Origin: Chitinophaga pinensis
Lineage (GTDB): Bacteria > Bacteroidota > Bacteroidia > Chitinophagales > CAMDFR01
Length of the DNA: 64,000 bases
Assembly (NCBI GenBank): GCA_945860705.1
Contig: CAMART010000002.1
Coordinates: 62,001-126,000, forward strand
Direction of reading: 5' to 3'
This document shows positions 26,601-35,166 of this stretch, piece by piece. A program made the position numbers and the translations under genes. Under the pieces are notes generated by a model, which did no database searches, was not told where the DNA came from, and worked only from the letters and a program-made list of their open reading frames with translations. Positions within the stretch are counted from its first letter, which is position 1, and each line of letters begins with the position of its first letter.

Positions 26601-27307
26601 CTTCACCATCATTTACTTATCTTGAAAACAAAGATTATTTCCCAGTATTAGTTGCTACTAATACTGACGGATGTCAAGATTCTGCTTCTAAATATATCAG
26701 TATAAAACCAAGCGAATTAGACATACAACTTGAAAACATGGAATTATATAAAACGCTCACTCCATCCGGTTTTACAGAAACTAGAGTAGGAGTGCGATTG
26801 GTAAATGTGGGTTCAAGAACTATCAATAATATCAAACTTGCATCACGTATAGAAAATGGCAATATAATAGTAGAAGATTGGACTGGATCATTGGCTCCAG
26901 GTCAAAGTCAATTTTATATTTATAATGCTGCATTTTATATCAATAGTAATGATATCAATAGATATATATGTGTAGAAGCATATGATGTGAATGATGGATC
27001 AGAGACCAACCTAAGCAATAATAAAGTTTGTAAAAATAATAATTCGCAAGGAGTGACTAGTGATATATATCCAAATCCTAGCAATCAGTCTGCAAATATA
27101 GATGTAGTGTTGGTGCAAGCTACAGATGTCAATATTACCATATACAACGAACTAGGCGCATTGATAATACCTACTACTAAATATGAGGGTGCAGAAGGAC
27201 TCAATCATTATAGTTTTAATACAAATAACTTAGCAGATGGTCACTATTATATGTTGCTCAAGTATTTTACTAGCGAAGAAAAACGTAAGTTTCAGATTAG
27301 TAGATAA
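23636..27307 (+). CDS. Giant T9SS surface protein with FN3-like, LamG-like, Ig-like and PKD domains and type A sorting tail
   Basis: I use the ATG at 23636, 15 codons inside the ORF-track entry, because MKKNILFTFLFIVSILSLKA is a clean signal peptide. The 1,223-residue product shows, in order, an FN3-like domain (NISFNWNEIIGARRYKLNIS), a LamG/concanavalin-like domain (about 110-330), four Ig-like modules each with a WNTG- or WSNA-type core (LWNTGSTDSAI, LWSNADTS), several PKD modules (YSWSFGDGNIDSVGSPVHYY) and a final non-repetitive part. The tail (DIYPNPSNQSANIDV, then LADGHYYMLLKY) is the type A T9SS sorting domain. It should be an adhesin or polysaccharide-binding surface protein. A terminator precedes it, so it is probably transcribed separately from the cassette. 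Confidence 0.9.
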   Translation: MKKNILFTFLFIVSILSLKALNFTYSPANNITLSTTNISFNWNEIIGARRYKLNISTSVSMSPLIVSDSGINVLTRNITLLPNTYYWQVFADTGLGYNFASTIYKLSIVNPALFDSLAFWVKADDIVGPNGTIVTNWNDNSLNGYIATQGTASRRPTLLNNILNKKPTLVFDGTDFFNCGNVDLHINREYTAFVLSKTATTSGTRPLISKGSTTNEGNVFLYVSSTNKIVQNIDLETVVGTTTISNNKYYLYSTVTNADSSNLYINKNVEFKYVPTVDLMGTNTLSFLVGSSLGTSFWLGNISEVLIYKKRLSNIDRSNIDNYLLDKYAPPINLGKDTTTCAGNQIVLSAKNDGSYISYLWNTGSTDSAIRVTSTGIYSVRVIDIFDRISYDTVIVKFDNSSVSNLIMRDTAVCIGTPLLLSAGPSHLRYLWSNADTSNISSLNSAGTYWVRLTDCQNNILSDTFDLIEVDLSFNLGNDTSICQGKNIILNPNPTRTVSFLWNTGATTSSIDVINQDNYWCRLTDNSVGCVSFDTLVLIVDSFSVIAKLSDDTILCNGNGITLNQGFELVRDILWNNSDTTIITSVTSTGDYSFIAFDSLGCEARDTINVRIKGNAPFVDFIVSNICEGDTLKPINLSTTLPPDNISNYSWSFGDGNIDSVGSPVHYYDSTGIYTIQLFALSDSGCSNSMSHIISYSENPIARVASIIACANSNITLTDASIVPTGYTIASWSWNVNGTTATTSSINYNFPTQGKYPINLTVITSGGCTDTYNDSFEVFPAINLDFSATGNCIGDTTKFNDITGSFSIIQREWIFASGLGYAFNTPNPTFKFTAPGNYLVSYKAKNAIGCTDSIAKNITIYSLPNALFTDSIACLNSIKTFTDRSISIDDTINYWHWNIDGANYFTPIVNHIANSTSTFPASLEVSTIHGCKDSYNRNITISNPPIADFTYTPNYGVAPLLVSFTNTSIGAVSYQWYFNDSSFANSNLASPSFTYLENKDYFPVLVATNTDGCQDSASKYISIKPSELDIQLENMELYKTLTPSGFTETRVGVRLVNVGSRTINNIKLASRIENGNIIVEDWTGSLAPGQSQFYIYNAAFYINSNDINRYICVEAYDVNDGSETNLSNNKVCKNNNSQGVTSDIYPNPSNQSANIDVVLVQATDVNITIYNELGALIIPTTKYEGAEGLNHYSFNTNNLADGHYYMLLKYFTSEEKRKFQISR

Positions 27308-27313
27308 GAAGTT

Positions 27314-29005
27314 TTAATACTTTCTACTTCTTAATACATTGTATAACAATACTAAGCCTAAAAAGCAGTCAAACACAAAAACTCCTGAGCTCAATAAAGA
27401 TACACCGAGTATTTTTTGACCAAGAAAACCGGCACTAAACTCTACAGTCATTGCAGATACAATAAGCAATGTAATAATAATAAGTGTAAGAATCAATCTA
27501 TTGATACTTCTATTGAAAGTATCTACTATTTTGTTGTATCCAGTATGTTCTATTTTCATACTGAATCTACCTCTCTTAAATTGCTTTAGTAGGTTTTTTA
27601 AATCAGACGGTATACCTTGTACAAAGGTGCTCAGCTCTGTAGCACCAGCATATAAATCTTCTGCTACTAGTTTAGGGTCAAACTGCTCTTTTAATATTTT
27701 TATACCAAATGGTTTTATAAAATCATCTGACCTAAAATGTGGATGTATTGTTTTGCCAATGCCTTCCAATATAGCAAGCACTCTAAATAATAAATAGACA
27801 CCACCCGGCACACGTAGTTTGTAGTCATACATGAGTTGGCTCATTCTATTATTCATATCTACTATACTACTTTCGCCCACATCCATATTAGAAAAATCAT
27901 CAATGATAGAAGCAATGTCGTATTCAAATTGTCTGAGGTCGTTTATTTCATCATCTAGTGCTAGCTTACGCAGATTGATAGCAGTAGCTTTTGCATCTTT
28001 ATTTGCCATAGCTATAAATATACCAGCAAATGCATATTTGTCTTGGCGCATCAGCTTGCCTACCATACCAAAATCTATCAAGCAAATAGTACCATCTTGT
28101 TTTATCAGAATATTGCCTGGATGAGGGTCGGCATGAAAATATCCGTATTCAAACATTTGCATCAGATATAGATTCATCCCTCTTTCTGCTATTCGCTTAG
28201 GGTCTATGCCCCATGCTTTCATTTGTTTTACATCTGTTATTTTACAACCTTTTACATACTCTATGATCAATACTTTTTCTGTAGAAAATTCTTTAAAAGC
28301 CTTTGGTATATAAAAATCATTATAGTTTTTATAAAAATTTCTGAACGAATCTATATTGCGGGCTTCGTTTTTGTAATCCAATTCTTTTTGCATAGAGTTT
28401 TCAAATGCATTCACTACATCTATGGCATTGATTACTCCATTTTCTTTCAGATAATTTTCACCACGTACCACTAGGTGTTTGATGATAGATAAATCGGTTT
28501 CTATCAATCTTCTTACTCCAGGTCTTTGTACTTTTACTACTACATCAGTACCATCGAGTAGTTTTGCTTTATGCACTTGCCCTATAGATGCACAGCCTAT
28601 CGGTTTTTCATTAAACTCACTAAACATCTCTTCAATGTCTTTGCCAGTTTCGCTTTTGATGATGCTTCTCACATACTTAAACTCAAATGCAGGTACTTGA
28701 CTCTGTAGTTTTTCTAGTTCTTGTATCAAATCTTCTTCGAGCAAATCTGGTCTATTACTCAGTACTTGTGCTAGTTTGATAAAAGTAGGTCCCAACTCTT
28801 CGGTAGCCATTCGTATTCTCTCCGATCTATTAAACTCATTGATGGGGCTCCCTTCTCGAGTCCATTTGAGTTGGGTGCTATTGGGCAAATAATTAAATAA
28901 AGGAGTATTTACTACAAAATCTTCAAAACCATATTTGATTAATATAGCTATGATTTGTCGTACACGAGAAAGATTTTTAAAGGATAATCCAAAAAACATA
29001 CACAA
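27314..29005 (-). CDS. UbiB/ABC1/AarF-family atypical kinase
   Basis: A 563-residue membrane-attached protein-kinase-like ATPase. It has the family N-terminal motif in the form GPTFIKLAQVLSNRPDLL (KxGQ box, here KLAQ), an Ala-rich loop ASIGQVHKAKL, the ATP Lys in VVVKVQRPG, YFHADPHPGNIL and the metal-binding LIDFGMVG. Two C-terminal helices (LILTLIIITLLIV and VFDCFLGLVLLYNV) anchor it. In proteobacteria UbiB supports ubiquinone synthesis; Bacteroidota generally use menaquinone, so here a role in isoprenoid-quinone or lipid handling is inference. It converges with the giant surface protein gene, only 6 bases from its stop. Confidence 0.92.
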   Translation of the reverse strand: MCMFFGLSFKNLSRVRQIIAILIKYGFEDFVVNTPLFNYLPNSTQLKWTREGSPINEFNRSERIRMATEELGPTFIKLAQVLSNRPDLLEEDLIQELEKLQSQVPAFEFKYVRSIIKSETGKDIEEMFSEFNEKPIGCASIGQVHKAKLLDGTDVVVKVQRPGVRRLIETDLSIIKHLVVRGENYLKENGVINAIDVVNAFENSMQKELDYKNEARNIDSFRNFYKNYNDFYIPKAFKEFSTEKVLIIEYVKGCKITDVKQMKAWGIDPKRIAERGMNLYLMQMFEYGYFHADPHPGNILIKQDGTICLIDFGMVGKLMRQDKYAFAGIFIAMANKDAKATAINLRKLALDDEINDLRQFEYDIASIIDDFSNMDVGESSIVDMNNRMSQLMYDYKLRVPGGVYLLFRVLAILEGIGKTIHPHFRSDDFIKPFGIKILKEQFDPKLVAEDLYAGATELSTFVQGIPSDLKNLLKQFKRGRFSMKIEHTGYNKIVDTFNRSINRLILTLIIITLLIVSAMTVEFSAGFLGQKILGVSLLSSGVFVFDCFLGLVLLYNVLRSRKY

Positions 29006-29103
29006 AATTAAGGCTATTCAGTCATAAAATTTCTTTTTTATCATTAATATTTTTGCGTTTGTGTTTTACTTTATTTTTCGCATGTGGTTGGTCTTCTGAA
29101 ACT

Positions 29104-29199
29104 TCAGTATGACCAATCCACACAACTTTTCGAGATATTATCAAAATACATCTCGAACCATGAATATTTAGCATTTATATGCCATTCAATATTTTTCAT
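29104..29199 (-). pseudogene. Possible gene remnant or 31-residue ORF
   Basis: On the minus strand, codons from an ATG at 29199 to a TGA at 29104 read MKNIEWHINAKYSWFEMYFD and onward, rich in aromatic residues in a way that looks like real protein. The frame also stays open about seven codons before the ATG. No start-side domain or known family is visible. It may be the tail of a lost gene. The flanks (29006-29242) hold nothing else apart from an imperfect TGTGGTTGGTC/GACCAATCCACA dyad. Confidence 0.25.
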
Positions 29200-29242
29200 T
29201 TGATCTTGCCATACTTGACAAATATTTTATTTAAAAAAATGC

Positions 29243-29863
29243 CTAATACTTCCACTTATAATACATCAGCTTGATATATTCATTATTCAAAGCAATCAGT
29301 CCGTATTCGTTTTTCCACCATTCGTTTTCGTTGTATAGAGAACTATTACTTCCTACTATAGTATAATTTACTTTTGTTTTGCTTTTTTTGATGATAGAGT
29401 ATAATCTTCGTGTATGAAATTTTCCACTGAGTACTATAGCATTATGAATATTGTTTTTCAAACAATAATTATTGATGAGTAAGAATTCCTCTTGTGAGCT
29501 AGTACCTTCTGGAAGTAGCGTGATGCATGTATCAGCGATATTATTTTTTACTAGAAAATCTTTTTGAAGTTCGCTCTCTTTTTTCAAAATTCCTGCAGCT
29601 TTTAGGTCATTAGATACATTGCCACCAGTACAATATATATGAGAGATATAGTTTTTATTATAGAGCTCTATAGTTTTATTTCCTCTATCGTAGGCATTGC
29701 CAGAGAGCACAAAACAAACTTGTTTGCTTTGAATAGCATTTTCTTTTATCAAATAATTTCCTAAAAAATGAAAGATGGGTATTCGTGTAATATATACTAC
29801 AAAACAAATAATAAACAATATTAATAAGTATTGTAAAAATCTGCGAAAGCCATATTTTTTCAT
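29243..29863 (-). CDS. YdcF/SanA-like (DUF218) protein
   Basis: A 206-residue protein with one N-terminal membrane segment (LLILFIICFVVYITRI) and a DUF218 alpha/beta domain: CFVLSGNAYDRGNKTIELYN, then HIYCTGG, EGTSSQEEFLLIN and AIVLSGKFHTRRLYSII. Relatives include SanA and ElyC, tied to cell-envelope integrity and cell-wall precursor handling; the biochemical activity is not settled. The first motif VLSGNAYDRG fits the family's VLGGG-like loop in degenerate form. It follows the alpha/beta hydrolase gene with a 6-base gap and is probably co-transcribed with it. Confidence 0.8.
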   Translation of the reverse strand: MKKYGFRRFLQYLLILFIICFVVYITRIPIFHFLGNYLIKENAIQSKQVCFVLSGNAYDRGNKTIELYNKNYISHIYCTGGNVSNDLKAAGILKKESELQKDFLVKNNIADTCITLLPEGTSSQEEFLLINNYCLKNNIHNAIVLSGKFHTRRLYSIIKKSKTKVNYTIVGSNSSLYNENEWWKNEYGLIALNNEYIKLMYYKWKY

Positions 29864-29869
29864 CAGCTC

Positions 29870-30691
29870 TTATACGTTTTTATCTAGCCAAGTAGCCATC
29901 ATATCGAGTACTTTCTCTTTACCTATATCATTGTGTGTTTCATGATACATGCCCTCTAATGATACAAACTCTACATTTGAATTGGCGTTTTTAGATAGTT
30001 CTACTGAGCCCTCATGAGAAGTAAGTCTATCAGCAGTACCATGAAATAATAATGCGGGTACTTTTATTTCTTTAGCATGTGCTATAGCATACAATCCATT
30101 CTCAAATGTAGGAAAGAAAAATGCAGGAGTCATTTTATTAAATACCATTGGGTCATCTATATATTTTTGCACTTCTATAGGATCTCTCGATATTCCTTTT
30201 TGATCTACTTTAGCAGTATCTTGAAAAGAAGGATAAATTTTTATCATGATTTTTGCAAGGAGCAATTGAAATGCAGGAGGTGCTGTAGCCAGCTTATACC
30301 AAGGAGAAGAAAGCAAAGCTCCTTTTATATTTGGTTGTCTTCGTATCAAAAAATTAGTAAGTACATTGCCACCCATACTATGACCATAAAGAAAAACAGG
30401 CAGATTGTTGTGTGATTTTATTTCGTCTAAAAATGTTTGTACCGAATCCAATAATAAATCATAGTGGTCTACATGTCCTTTTTTGCCATCGCTTCTACCG
30501 TGTCCTATATGATCCATGGCATAGGCATTATATCCTCTGCTATTTAAATATAGTGCTACATGTTCGTATCTATTGCTGTGTTCCCACATGCCGTGTATGA
30601 GACCTACATTGGCTTTCGCATTTTCTATTTCCCAAGCTTGTGTATATATTTTGTGTGCACCACTCTGTATATATTTTTCTGTATGTATCAT
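29870..30691 (-). CDS. Alpha/beta hydrolase, monoacylglycerol lipase/lysophospholipase type
   Basis: A 273-residue serine hydrolase of the Hydrolase_4 family. It has the oxyanion-side motif GLIHGMWEHSNRY, DHIGHGRSDG, the nucleophile elbow GHSMGGN (Ser), an acid in FHGTADRLTS (Asp) and the catalytic His in YHETHND near the C-terminus. The family cleaves fatty acids from monoacylglycerols or lysophospholipids. No signal peptide is seen, so it is probably cytoplasmic or membrane-associated. It lies first in a two-gene unit with the YdcF-like gene, which suggests a lipid or envelope role (inference). Confidence 0.92.
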   Translation of the reverse strand: MIHTEKYIQSGAHKIYTQAWEIENAKANVGLIHGMWEHSNRYEHVALYLNSRGYNAYAMDHIGHGRSDGKKGHVDHYDLLLDSVQTFLDEIKSHNNLPVFLYGHSMGGNVLTNFLIRRQPNIKGALLSSPWYKLATAPPAFQLLLAKIMIKIYPSFQDTAKVDQKGISRDPIEVQKYIDDPMVFNKMTPAFFFPTFENGLYAIAHAKEIKVPALLFHGTADRLTSHEGSVELSKNANSNVEFVSLEGMYHETHNDIGKEKVLDMMATWLDKNV

Positions 30692-30696
30692 TTCAG

Positions 30697-30704
30697 TATA
30701 TTTG
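30697..30704 (+). promoter_or_regulatory. Candidate -7 element of the CDGSH gene
   Basis: TATATTTG fits TAnnTTTG and lies 42 bases before the ATG at 30746. No good -33 box is seen. Confidence 0.3.
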
Positions 30705-30745
30705 TTAAAATTAAAATTACAAAATAAATTCTAAAAAATATTTTT

Positions 30746-30973
30746 ATGAGTGAAAATATAGAACCAACAAAAGAAAATACAGCAGCGAAAAAAACAACCA
30801 TTTATCCAAGACCTAATGGACCATTGATCATCAGTGGAGACGAGATAGATTTAATAGATGAAGATGGGAATATAATAGAAAAAGCTACTCGATATGCTAT
30901 ATGTAGATGTGGCCACACCGGCAAGCAACCTTTCTGTGACGGAAGCCACAATAGAATGGGGTTTAAGGGGTAA
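30746..30973 (+). CDS. CDGSH iron-sulfur domain protein
   Basis: A 75-residue protein whose C-terminal half holds a complete CDGSH motif: CRCGHTGKQPFCDGSH, the C-x-C-x2-T-x3-P-x-C-D-G-S-H pattern. Three Cys and one His bind a redox-active, labile [2Fe-2S] cluster. The N-terminal 40 residues (TIYPRPNGPLIISGDEIDLI) resemble the usual extension of bacterial single-motif members. Family functions include cluster transfer and redox sensing; a specific role here is unknown. It stands alone, divergent from the hydrolase. Confidence 0.93.
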   Translation: MSENIEPTKENTAAKKTTIYPRPNGPLIISGDEIDLIDEDGNIIEKATRYAICRCGHTGKQPFCDGSHNRMGFKG

Positions 30974-30981
30974 GTATTTTC

Positions 30982-31113
30982 TTATATCCACACACCATTG
31001 CTGAGCCTATGTTTAGTTCGACCTCGGCAGTCTTTCTTTATATTACAGCTCTGAGCTAGCAAACAAACTATACTTAGCGATAGGATGATAAAAATTATTT
31101 TAGATTTTTTCAT
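30982..31113 (-). CDS. Very short lipoprotein, too short for the ORF track
   Basis: An ATG at 31113 opens a 43-residue reading frame: a signal sequence of about 20 residues (MKKSKIIFIILSLSIVCLLA), then QSC as a plausible lipidation Cys, then about 20 basic residues with a second Cys (IKKDCRGRTKHRLSNGVWI). Signal plus lipobox in frame is unlikely by chance. Tiny lipoproteins of this shape are often missed in Bacteroidota genomes. It lies on the strand opposite to the CDGSH gene, with convergent stops 8 bases apart. Function unknown. Confidence 0.55.
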   Translation of the reverse strand: MKKSKIIFIILSLSIVCLLAQSCNIKKDCRGRTKHRLSNGVWI

Positions 31114-31229
31114 AATAATAGAATAACGAATTATTTAGATAATTTAGTATTGTAAATATATATAAATCACTTGTTGTTAAATATTCTAAATGAGCAAATG
31201 GTATTATGTATCTAGTATATCACTATAAT

Positions 31230-31619
31230 CTACAACTCTATTTCACTGTTTTTTTCATATGACTTAAACATAAAATTGACAGCATCTTTATCAATAACAA
31301 AAAGACACATGTGTTTTTCAGGGTCTTTATATACTTCTTTAAAATTGTCTACCATCGCTTCGTTGATGATATTTTTATTGACAAATTCCTCCAAGTGCGA
31401 TACGTTGATATTCCAATTGTTTTCGTTATCGCTTCTGTATATAAGCTGTTTGCCTAAGTCTAGTTCATCTTCTCTATGCGCCACAAATATGGGATAGTTG
31501 CTCACTTCTTCTTCTATGATTATTTGAGAAATGTTTTTGAGCATCAACTTATGAAGTGCTAGGTCTTCGTTGAGTTCCTTTATTTGTTTTTTGATGATAA
31601 GATTATCTTTTGGATCCAT
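31230..31619 (-). CDS. Hypothetical cytoplasmic protein
   Basis: A 129-residue protein without signal peptide or membrane segment. The first 30 residues are a likely coiled coil (LIIKKQIKELNEDLALHKLM), followed by an alpha-beta part (NYPIFVAHREDELDLGKQLI, MCLFVIDKDAVNFMF). It starts 6 bases after the rlmD stop and is probably co-transcribed with it. I do not recognise the family beyond the impression of a conserved Bacteroidota unknown. Confidence 0.7.
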   Translation of the reverse strand: MDPKDNLIIKKQIKELNEDLALHKLMLKNISQIIIEEEVSNYPIFVAHREDELDLGKQLIYRSDNENNWNINVSHLEEFVNKNIINEAMVDNFKEVYKDPEKHMCLFVIDKDAVNFMFKSYEKNSEIEL

Positions 31620-31625
31620 CGTGTA

Positions 31626-33032
31626 TTATTTTCTTAGTTCTAGTAATGCTATGTTTTCTATATGTTTAGTATGCGGAAACATATCTACAGCTTGCATTTT
31701 GGTGATATCATATTTTTCATTCAATAAGGCTATATCTCTAGCTTGTGTAGCTGGGTTACAGCTCACATATACTATTCTATTCGCTGCTATGTTTAGCAAC
31801 TCTTTTACTACATCCTCGTGCATACCTGCTCTGGGTGGGTCAGTTAGAATCACATCTGGCTTGCCATGTTTTTCATATAGTTCGCTTCCTATTATTTTAC
31901 GTACATCACCCGTATAGAAATGACAATTTTTAGAACGGTTCAATTTTGCATTTTCATTTGCATCTTCAATAGCTGGAGCTACTTCTTCTATGCCTATCAC
32001 TTGCTTGCAATCATCAGATACGTAGAGCGCTATACTCCCTACGCCTGTATATAAGTCATATACTGTTTCGTGTTTTTGTACTTGTGCAAAATCTTTTACT
32101 ATATCGTACAGAAACTTGCCTTGTTCTGGGTTTGTTTGAAAAAAAGACTTCGCACCTATTTTATATTTTTTTGTGCCTAGTGTTTCTATGATATGTTCGC
32201 TTCCATTTACTAATACTGGTTCTAAGTCAAAAATGCTGTCGTTCTTTTTTAGATTAGTAGCATATTGGAGTGAGTTTATTTCAGGAAATTTATGTTGAAC
32301 AGCATTCAATAAAACATCAATACTTTTTTTATCGTTCTCACCAAAAACAATGAATAAAAGGGTTTCGCCACTTAGCGTAGTTTTAATTATTAGTGTTCTT
32401 AGTAATCCTTTTTGCTCACGAATATCATAGAAGCTAAAATTATTTTCAATAGCGGTTTTTTTAATAAAATTTCTAATATCATTGGATAATCCACCTTGCA
32501 AATAACAGTGCTCTATATCTATTATTTTATCAAATAATCGAGGAATATGAAACCCTAAAGCGTTTCTATTGATGTCTTGATCTTCACTATTTATTTGTTC
32601 TACAGTCAGCCATTTTTTATTACTGAAAGTGTATTCAAGTTTATTTCTATAATATTGTGTAGTCTTGCATCCAGCTATAGGTAGGCGTTCCTTTACAGCC
32701 ACTTTTGCGAGCCTTTCGAATGCGCTATTTACTATATCCTCTTTGTATGAAAGTTGTGCATCATATTTGGCATACTGCCACTTACAGCCACCACATATCC
32801 CAAAATGACTGCAAAAAGGCGAAATTCTATCATCAGAATCTTTGATAATATCAATTACTTTGCCTTCTTCAAATGATTTTTTTGACTGATGAATCCTCAC
32901 ACTCACCTCGTCACCAGGTATCGCACCTACCACAAACACCACTTTCCCATCGGGCTTGGCTATGCCCAAACCCTCACTAGACATAGATTCTATACTCAAA
33001 GAATCATACGTTTTTTGTTTTTTATCTCTCAA
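31626..33032 (-). CDS. rlmD: 23S rRNA (uracil-C5)-methyltransferase, RlmD/TrmA family
   Basis: A 468-residue SAM-dependent enzyme that methylates C5 of a uridine in 23S rRNA (U1939 for RlmD). It has an N-terminal TRAM RNA-binding domain (about 10-65), Cys ligands for a [4Fe-4S] cluster (CSHFGICGGCKWQYAKYDA), the SAM loop VYDLYTGVGSIALYV, LTDPPRAGMHEDVV and the catalytic Cys in IVYVSCNPATQARD. RlmC or RlmCD relatives share these features, so the exact uridine is not certain. A -7-like TATGTTTG (33058-33051, minus strand) lies about 20 bases upstream. Confidence 0.92.
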   Translation of the reverse strand: MRDKKQKTYDSLSIESMSSEGLGIAKPDGKVVFVVGAIPGDEVSVRIHQSKKSFEEGKVIDIIKDSDDRISPFCSHFGICGGCKWQYAKYDAQLSYKEDIVNSAFERLAKVAVKERLPIAGCKTTQYYRNKLEYTFSNKKWLTVEQINSEDQDINRNALGFHIPRLFDKIIDIEHCYLQGGLSNDIRNFIKKTAIENNFSFYDIREQKGLLRTLIIKTTLSGETLLFIVFGENDKKSIDVLLNAVQHKFPEINSLQYATNLKKNDSIFDLEPVLVNGSEHIIETLGTKKYKIGAKSFFQTNPEQGKFLYDIVKDFAQVQKHETVYDLYTGVGSIALYVSDDCKQVIGIEEVAPAIEDANENAKLNRSKNCHFYTGDVRKIIGSELYEKHGKPDVILTDPPRAGMHEDVVKELLNIAANRIVYVSCNPATQARDIALLNEKYDITKMQAVDMFPHTKHIENIALLELRK

Positions 33033-33127
33033 TAGTTTAAAATTTCAGCTCAAACATAAGAATTTACTTTGGTTATCAGTACACTTTTTTTAAATAATAA
33101 AGTGATAAATTTCTCGTTAAAAATTCC

Positions 33128-33135
33128 TAATTTTG
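33128..33135 (+). promoter_or_regulatory. Candidate -7 element of the parvulin operon
   Basis: TAATTTTG fits TAnnTTTG and lies 62 bases before the ATG at 33198. No good -33 TTTG was found at the expected spacing. Confidence 0.35.
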
Positions 33136-33197
33136 GCATCCTTACAAAAGAAGGAGTTAATTTTGAAATCACAAATTAAATAGAATTTAAACCTATT

Positions 33198-35165
33198 ATG
33201 AAGAATCTTATTTTAAGTATTTGCGTACTCAGTATTTTTTCAAGTTATTTATCGGCTCAAACAAAAGATAACAGAACATTATTTACAGTAGCTGGACAGC
33301 CAGTAAGCGTAGAAGATTTCATTTATGTTTATGGCAAAAACAACATAAATAATCAAGCCGACTATAGCGAAAAATCTTTGAAAGAATATTTAGACTTGTT
33401 TACTAAGTTTAAACTAAAAGTAAAACAAGCAGAAGACATGAAGCTAGACACAATCGAGTCATTGAAATCTGAACTTGGCACATATAGAAAACAATTAGCA
33501 AAATCATACTTAAGCGACAAAGAGATATTTAATAAGCTTGAACTAGAAGCATATGACCGTATGAAAAGCGAAATAAACGTAGGTCATATACTTATAAGAG
33601 TGAGCATGGATGCAAGCCCAGCAGATACTTTGATAGCATATAACAAAATAGCCAACATCAGAAAAAATATTCTCAAAGGAGAAAATTTTGAGACGGCTGC
33701 AAATAAATTGTCAGAAGATCCTTCTGCAAAATCAAATAATGGCAAGCTAGGTTATCTTTCAGTTTTTCAAACAGTATATCCATTTGAAAACCAAATGTAC
33801 AATACTGCTGTAGGACAAGTATCTGGCATTTTCAGAACAAAATTTGGATACCATATTTTGAAAGTTTATGACAAAAGAGCAGCAAGAGGTTCAGTAAACG
33901 TAGCACACATCGTTATCACTCCTCCAGAAAAATATGTAGGCAATGCAGATAGTTTTGCGCTTGCAAAAATCAATTCTATATATGCAGACATCAAAAGTGG
34001 TAAAACTACTTTTGAAGCAGCAGTAGCAGATTATTCTGAAGATAGAAAATCTAAAATCAAAGGCGGTGAAATCGGATTTTTTACAACTGGTAAAATGACT
34101 GAATCATTTGAAGATGCAGCTTTTGGATTAAAATCTATAGGTGATATGTCTACACCAATAAAAACACAGTACGGATATCATATCTTAAAATTGATAGATA
34201 AAAAACCGATTGCTCCAATGGTAGATTTGAAAACAGAGCTAAAACAAAAAATAGAAAGAGATAGTCGTTCTGATTTGTCTAGAACTGTATTGATGAATAA
34301 AATAAAATCTAAATATGGTTTTGCTGAAATGGCAAGTGCAAAAAACGAACTTGTAAAGATGATAGATACCACTATTCTTGATGGAAAATGGAGACCTACT
34401 GATATCAGTGCATACAACAAACTACTCTTCAAAGTAGGACCAGAAGAAACTACACAAGATATGTTTTTGAATTTTATTATTAAAAATCAAAAAAATAAAA
34501 GAACATCAAATTCAATAGATTTTGTATACGAAAACTTATATGAGGATTTTGTAGAGCAAAGATGTATGGACTATGAAGAAAAACAATTGGATAAAGAGTA
34601 TGATGATTTTAGAAATTTGATGAAAGAATATAGAGACGGAATTCTATTATTTGATCTTACCGATAGAATGGTATGGACAAAAGCTACTAAAGATACTAGC
34701 GGATTGAAAACATTCTATGAAACAGATAAAGAAAAATACAAATGGGGCAATAGAGTAGAAGCAGATATTTATAATTGCTCAGATTCTGCTTTAGCTAAAA
34801 TGACACGCAAACTTTTACTTAAAGGTAAAACATCTGCAGATATAGCAAAACAAGTAAATATACCAGGAGCTACTAGCAAAGTGTCTATCATCAATGGTAA
34901 ATATGAAAAAGGACAATACGAGCTGATAGATAATACAGATAGAAAAGTAGGTGTAAAAGAAAATATATATAACAAAGATGGCAGTGTAACTATAATAAAT
35001 ATTTTGAGAGAAGTAGGTCCAGAACCAAAACTACTAAACGAAGCTAAAGGATATATAGTGAGTGACTACCAAGAGTATTTAGAAAAACAATGGATCCAAG
35101 ACTTAAAAGCTAAATATCCAGTAGTAGTAAATGAAGAAGTATTGCGTTCATTAATAAGAAAATAA
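33198..35165 (+). CDS. Periplasmic peptidyl-prolyl isomerase with two parvulin domains
   Basis: A 655-residue exported protein (signal peptide ending SSYLSAQ). An N-terminal helical chaperone-like part is followed by two parvulin domains: about residues 125-225 (VGHILIRVSMDASPADT to FGYHILKVYDKR) and about 230-335 (VAHIVITPPEK to YGYHILKLIDKK). A long C-terminal part of about 310 residues without a recognised domain follows. Parvulins speed proline isomerisation; SurA/PpiD-type members help outer-membrane proteins fold. It heads a run of three such genes, 1 base before the next start, and probably serves the large outer-membrane and T9SS cargo of this organism (inference). Confidence 0.9.
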   Translation: MKNLILSICVLSIFSSYLSAQTKDNRTLFTVAGQPVSVEDFIYVYGKNNINNQADYSEKSLKEYLDLFTKFKLKVKQAEDMKLDTIESLKSELGTYRKQLAKSYLSDKEIFNKLELEAYDRMKSEINVGHILIRVSMDASPADTLIAYNKIANIRKNILKGENFETAANKLSEDPSAKSNNGKLGYLSVFQTVYPFENQMYNTAVGQVSGIFRTKFGYHILKVYDKRAARGSVNVAHIVITPPEKYVGNADSFALAKINSIYADIKSGKTTFEAAVADYSEDRKSKIKGGEIGFFTTGKMTESFEDAAFGLKSIGDMSTPIKTQYGYHILKLIDKKPIAPMVDLKTELKQKIERDSRSDLSRTVLMNKIKSKYGFAEMASAKNELVKMIDTTILDGKWRPTDISAYNKLLFKVGPEETTQDMFLNFIIKNQKNKRTSNSIDFVYENLYEDFVEQRCMDYEEKQLDKEYDDFRNLMKEYRDGILLFDLTDRMVWTKATKDTSGLKTFYETDKEKYKWGNRVEADIYNCSDSALAKMTRKLLLKGKTSADIAKQVNIPGATSKVSIINGKYEKGQYELIDNTDRKVGVKENIYNKDGSVTIINILREVGPEPKLLNEAKGYIVSDYQEYLEKQWIQDLKAKYPVVVNEEVLRSLIRK

Positions 35166-35166
35166 A

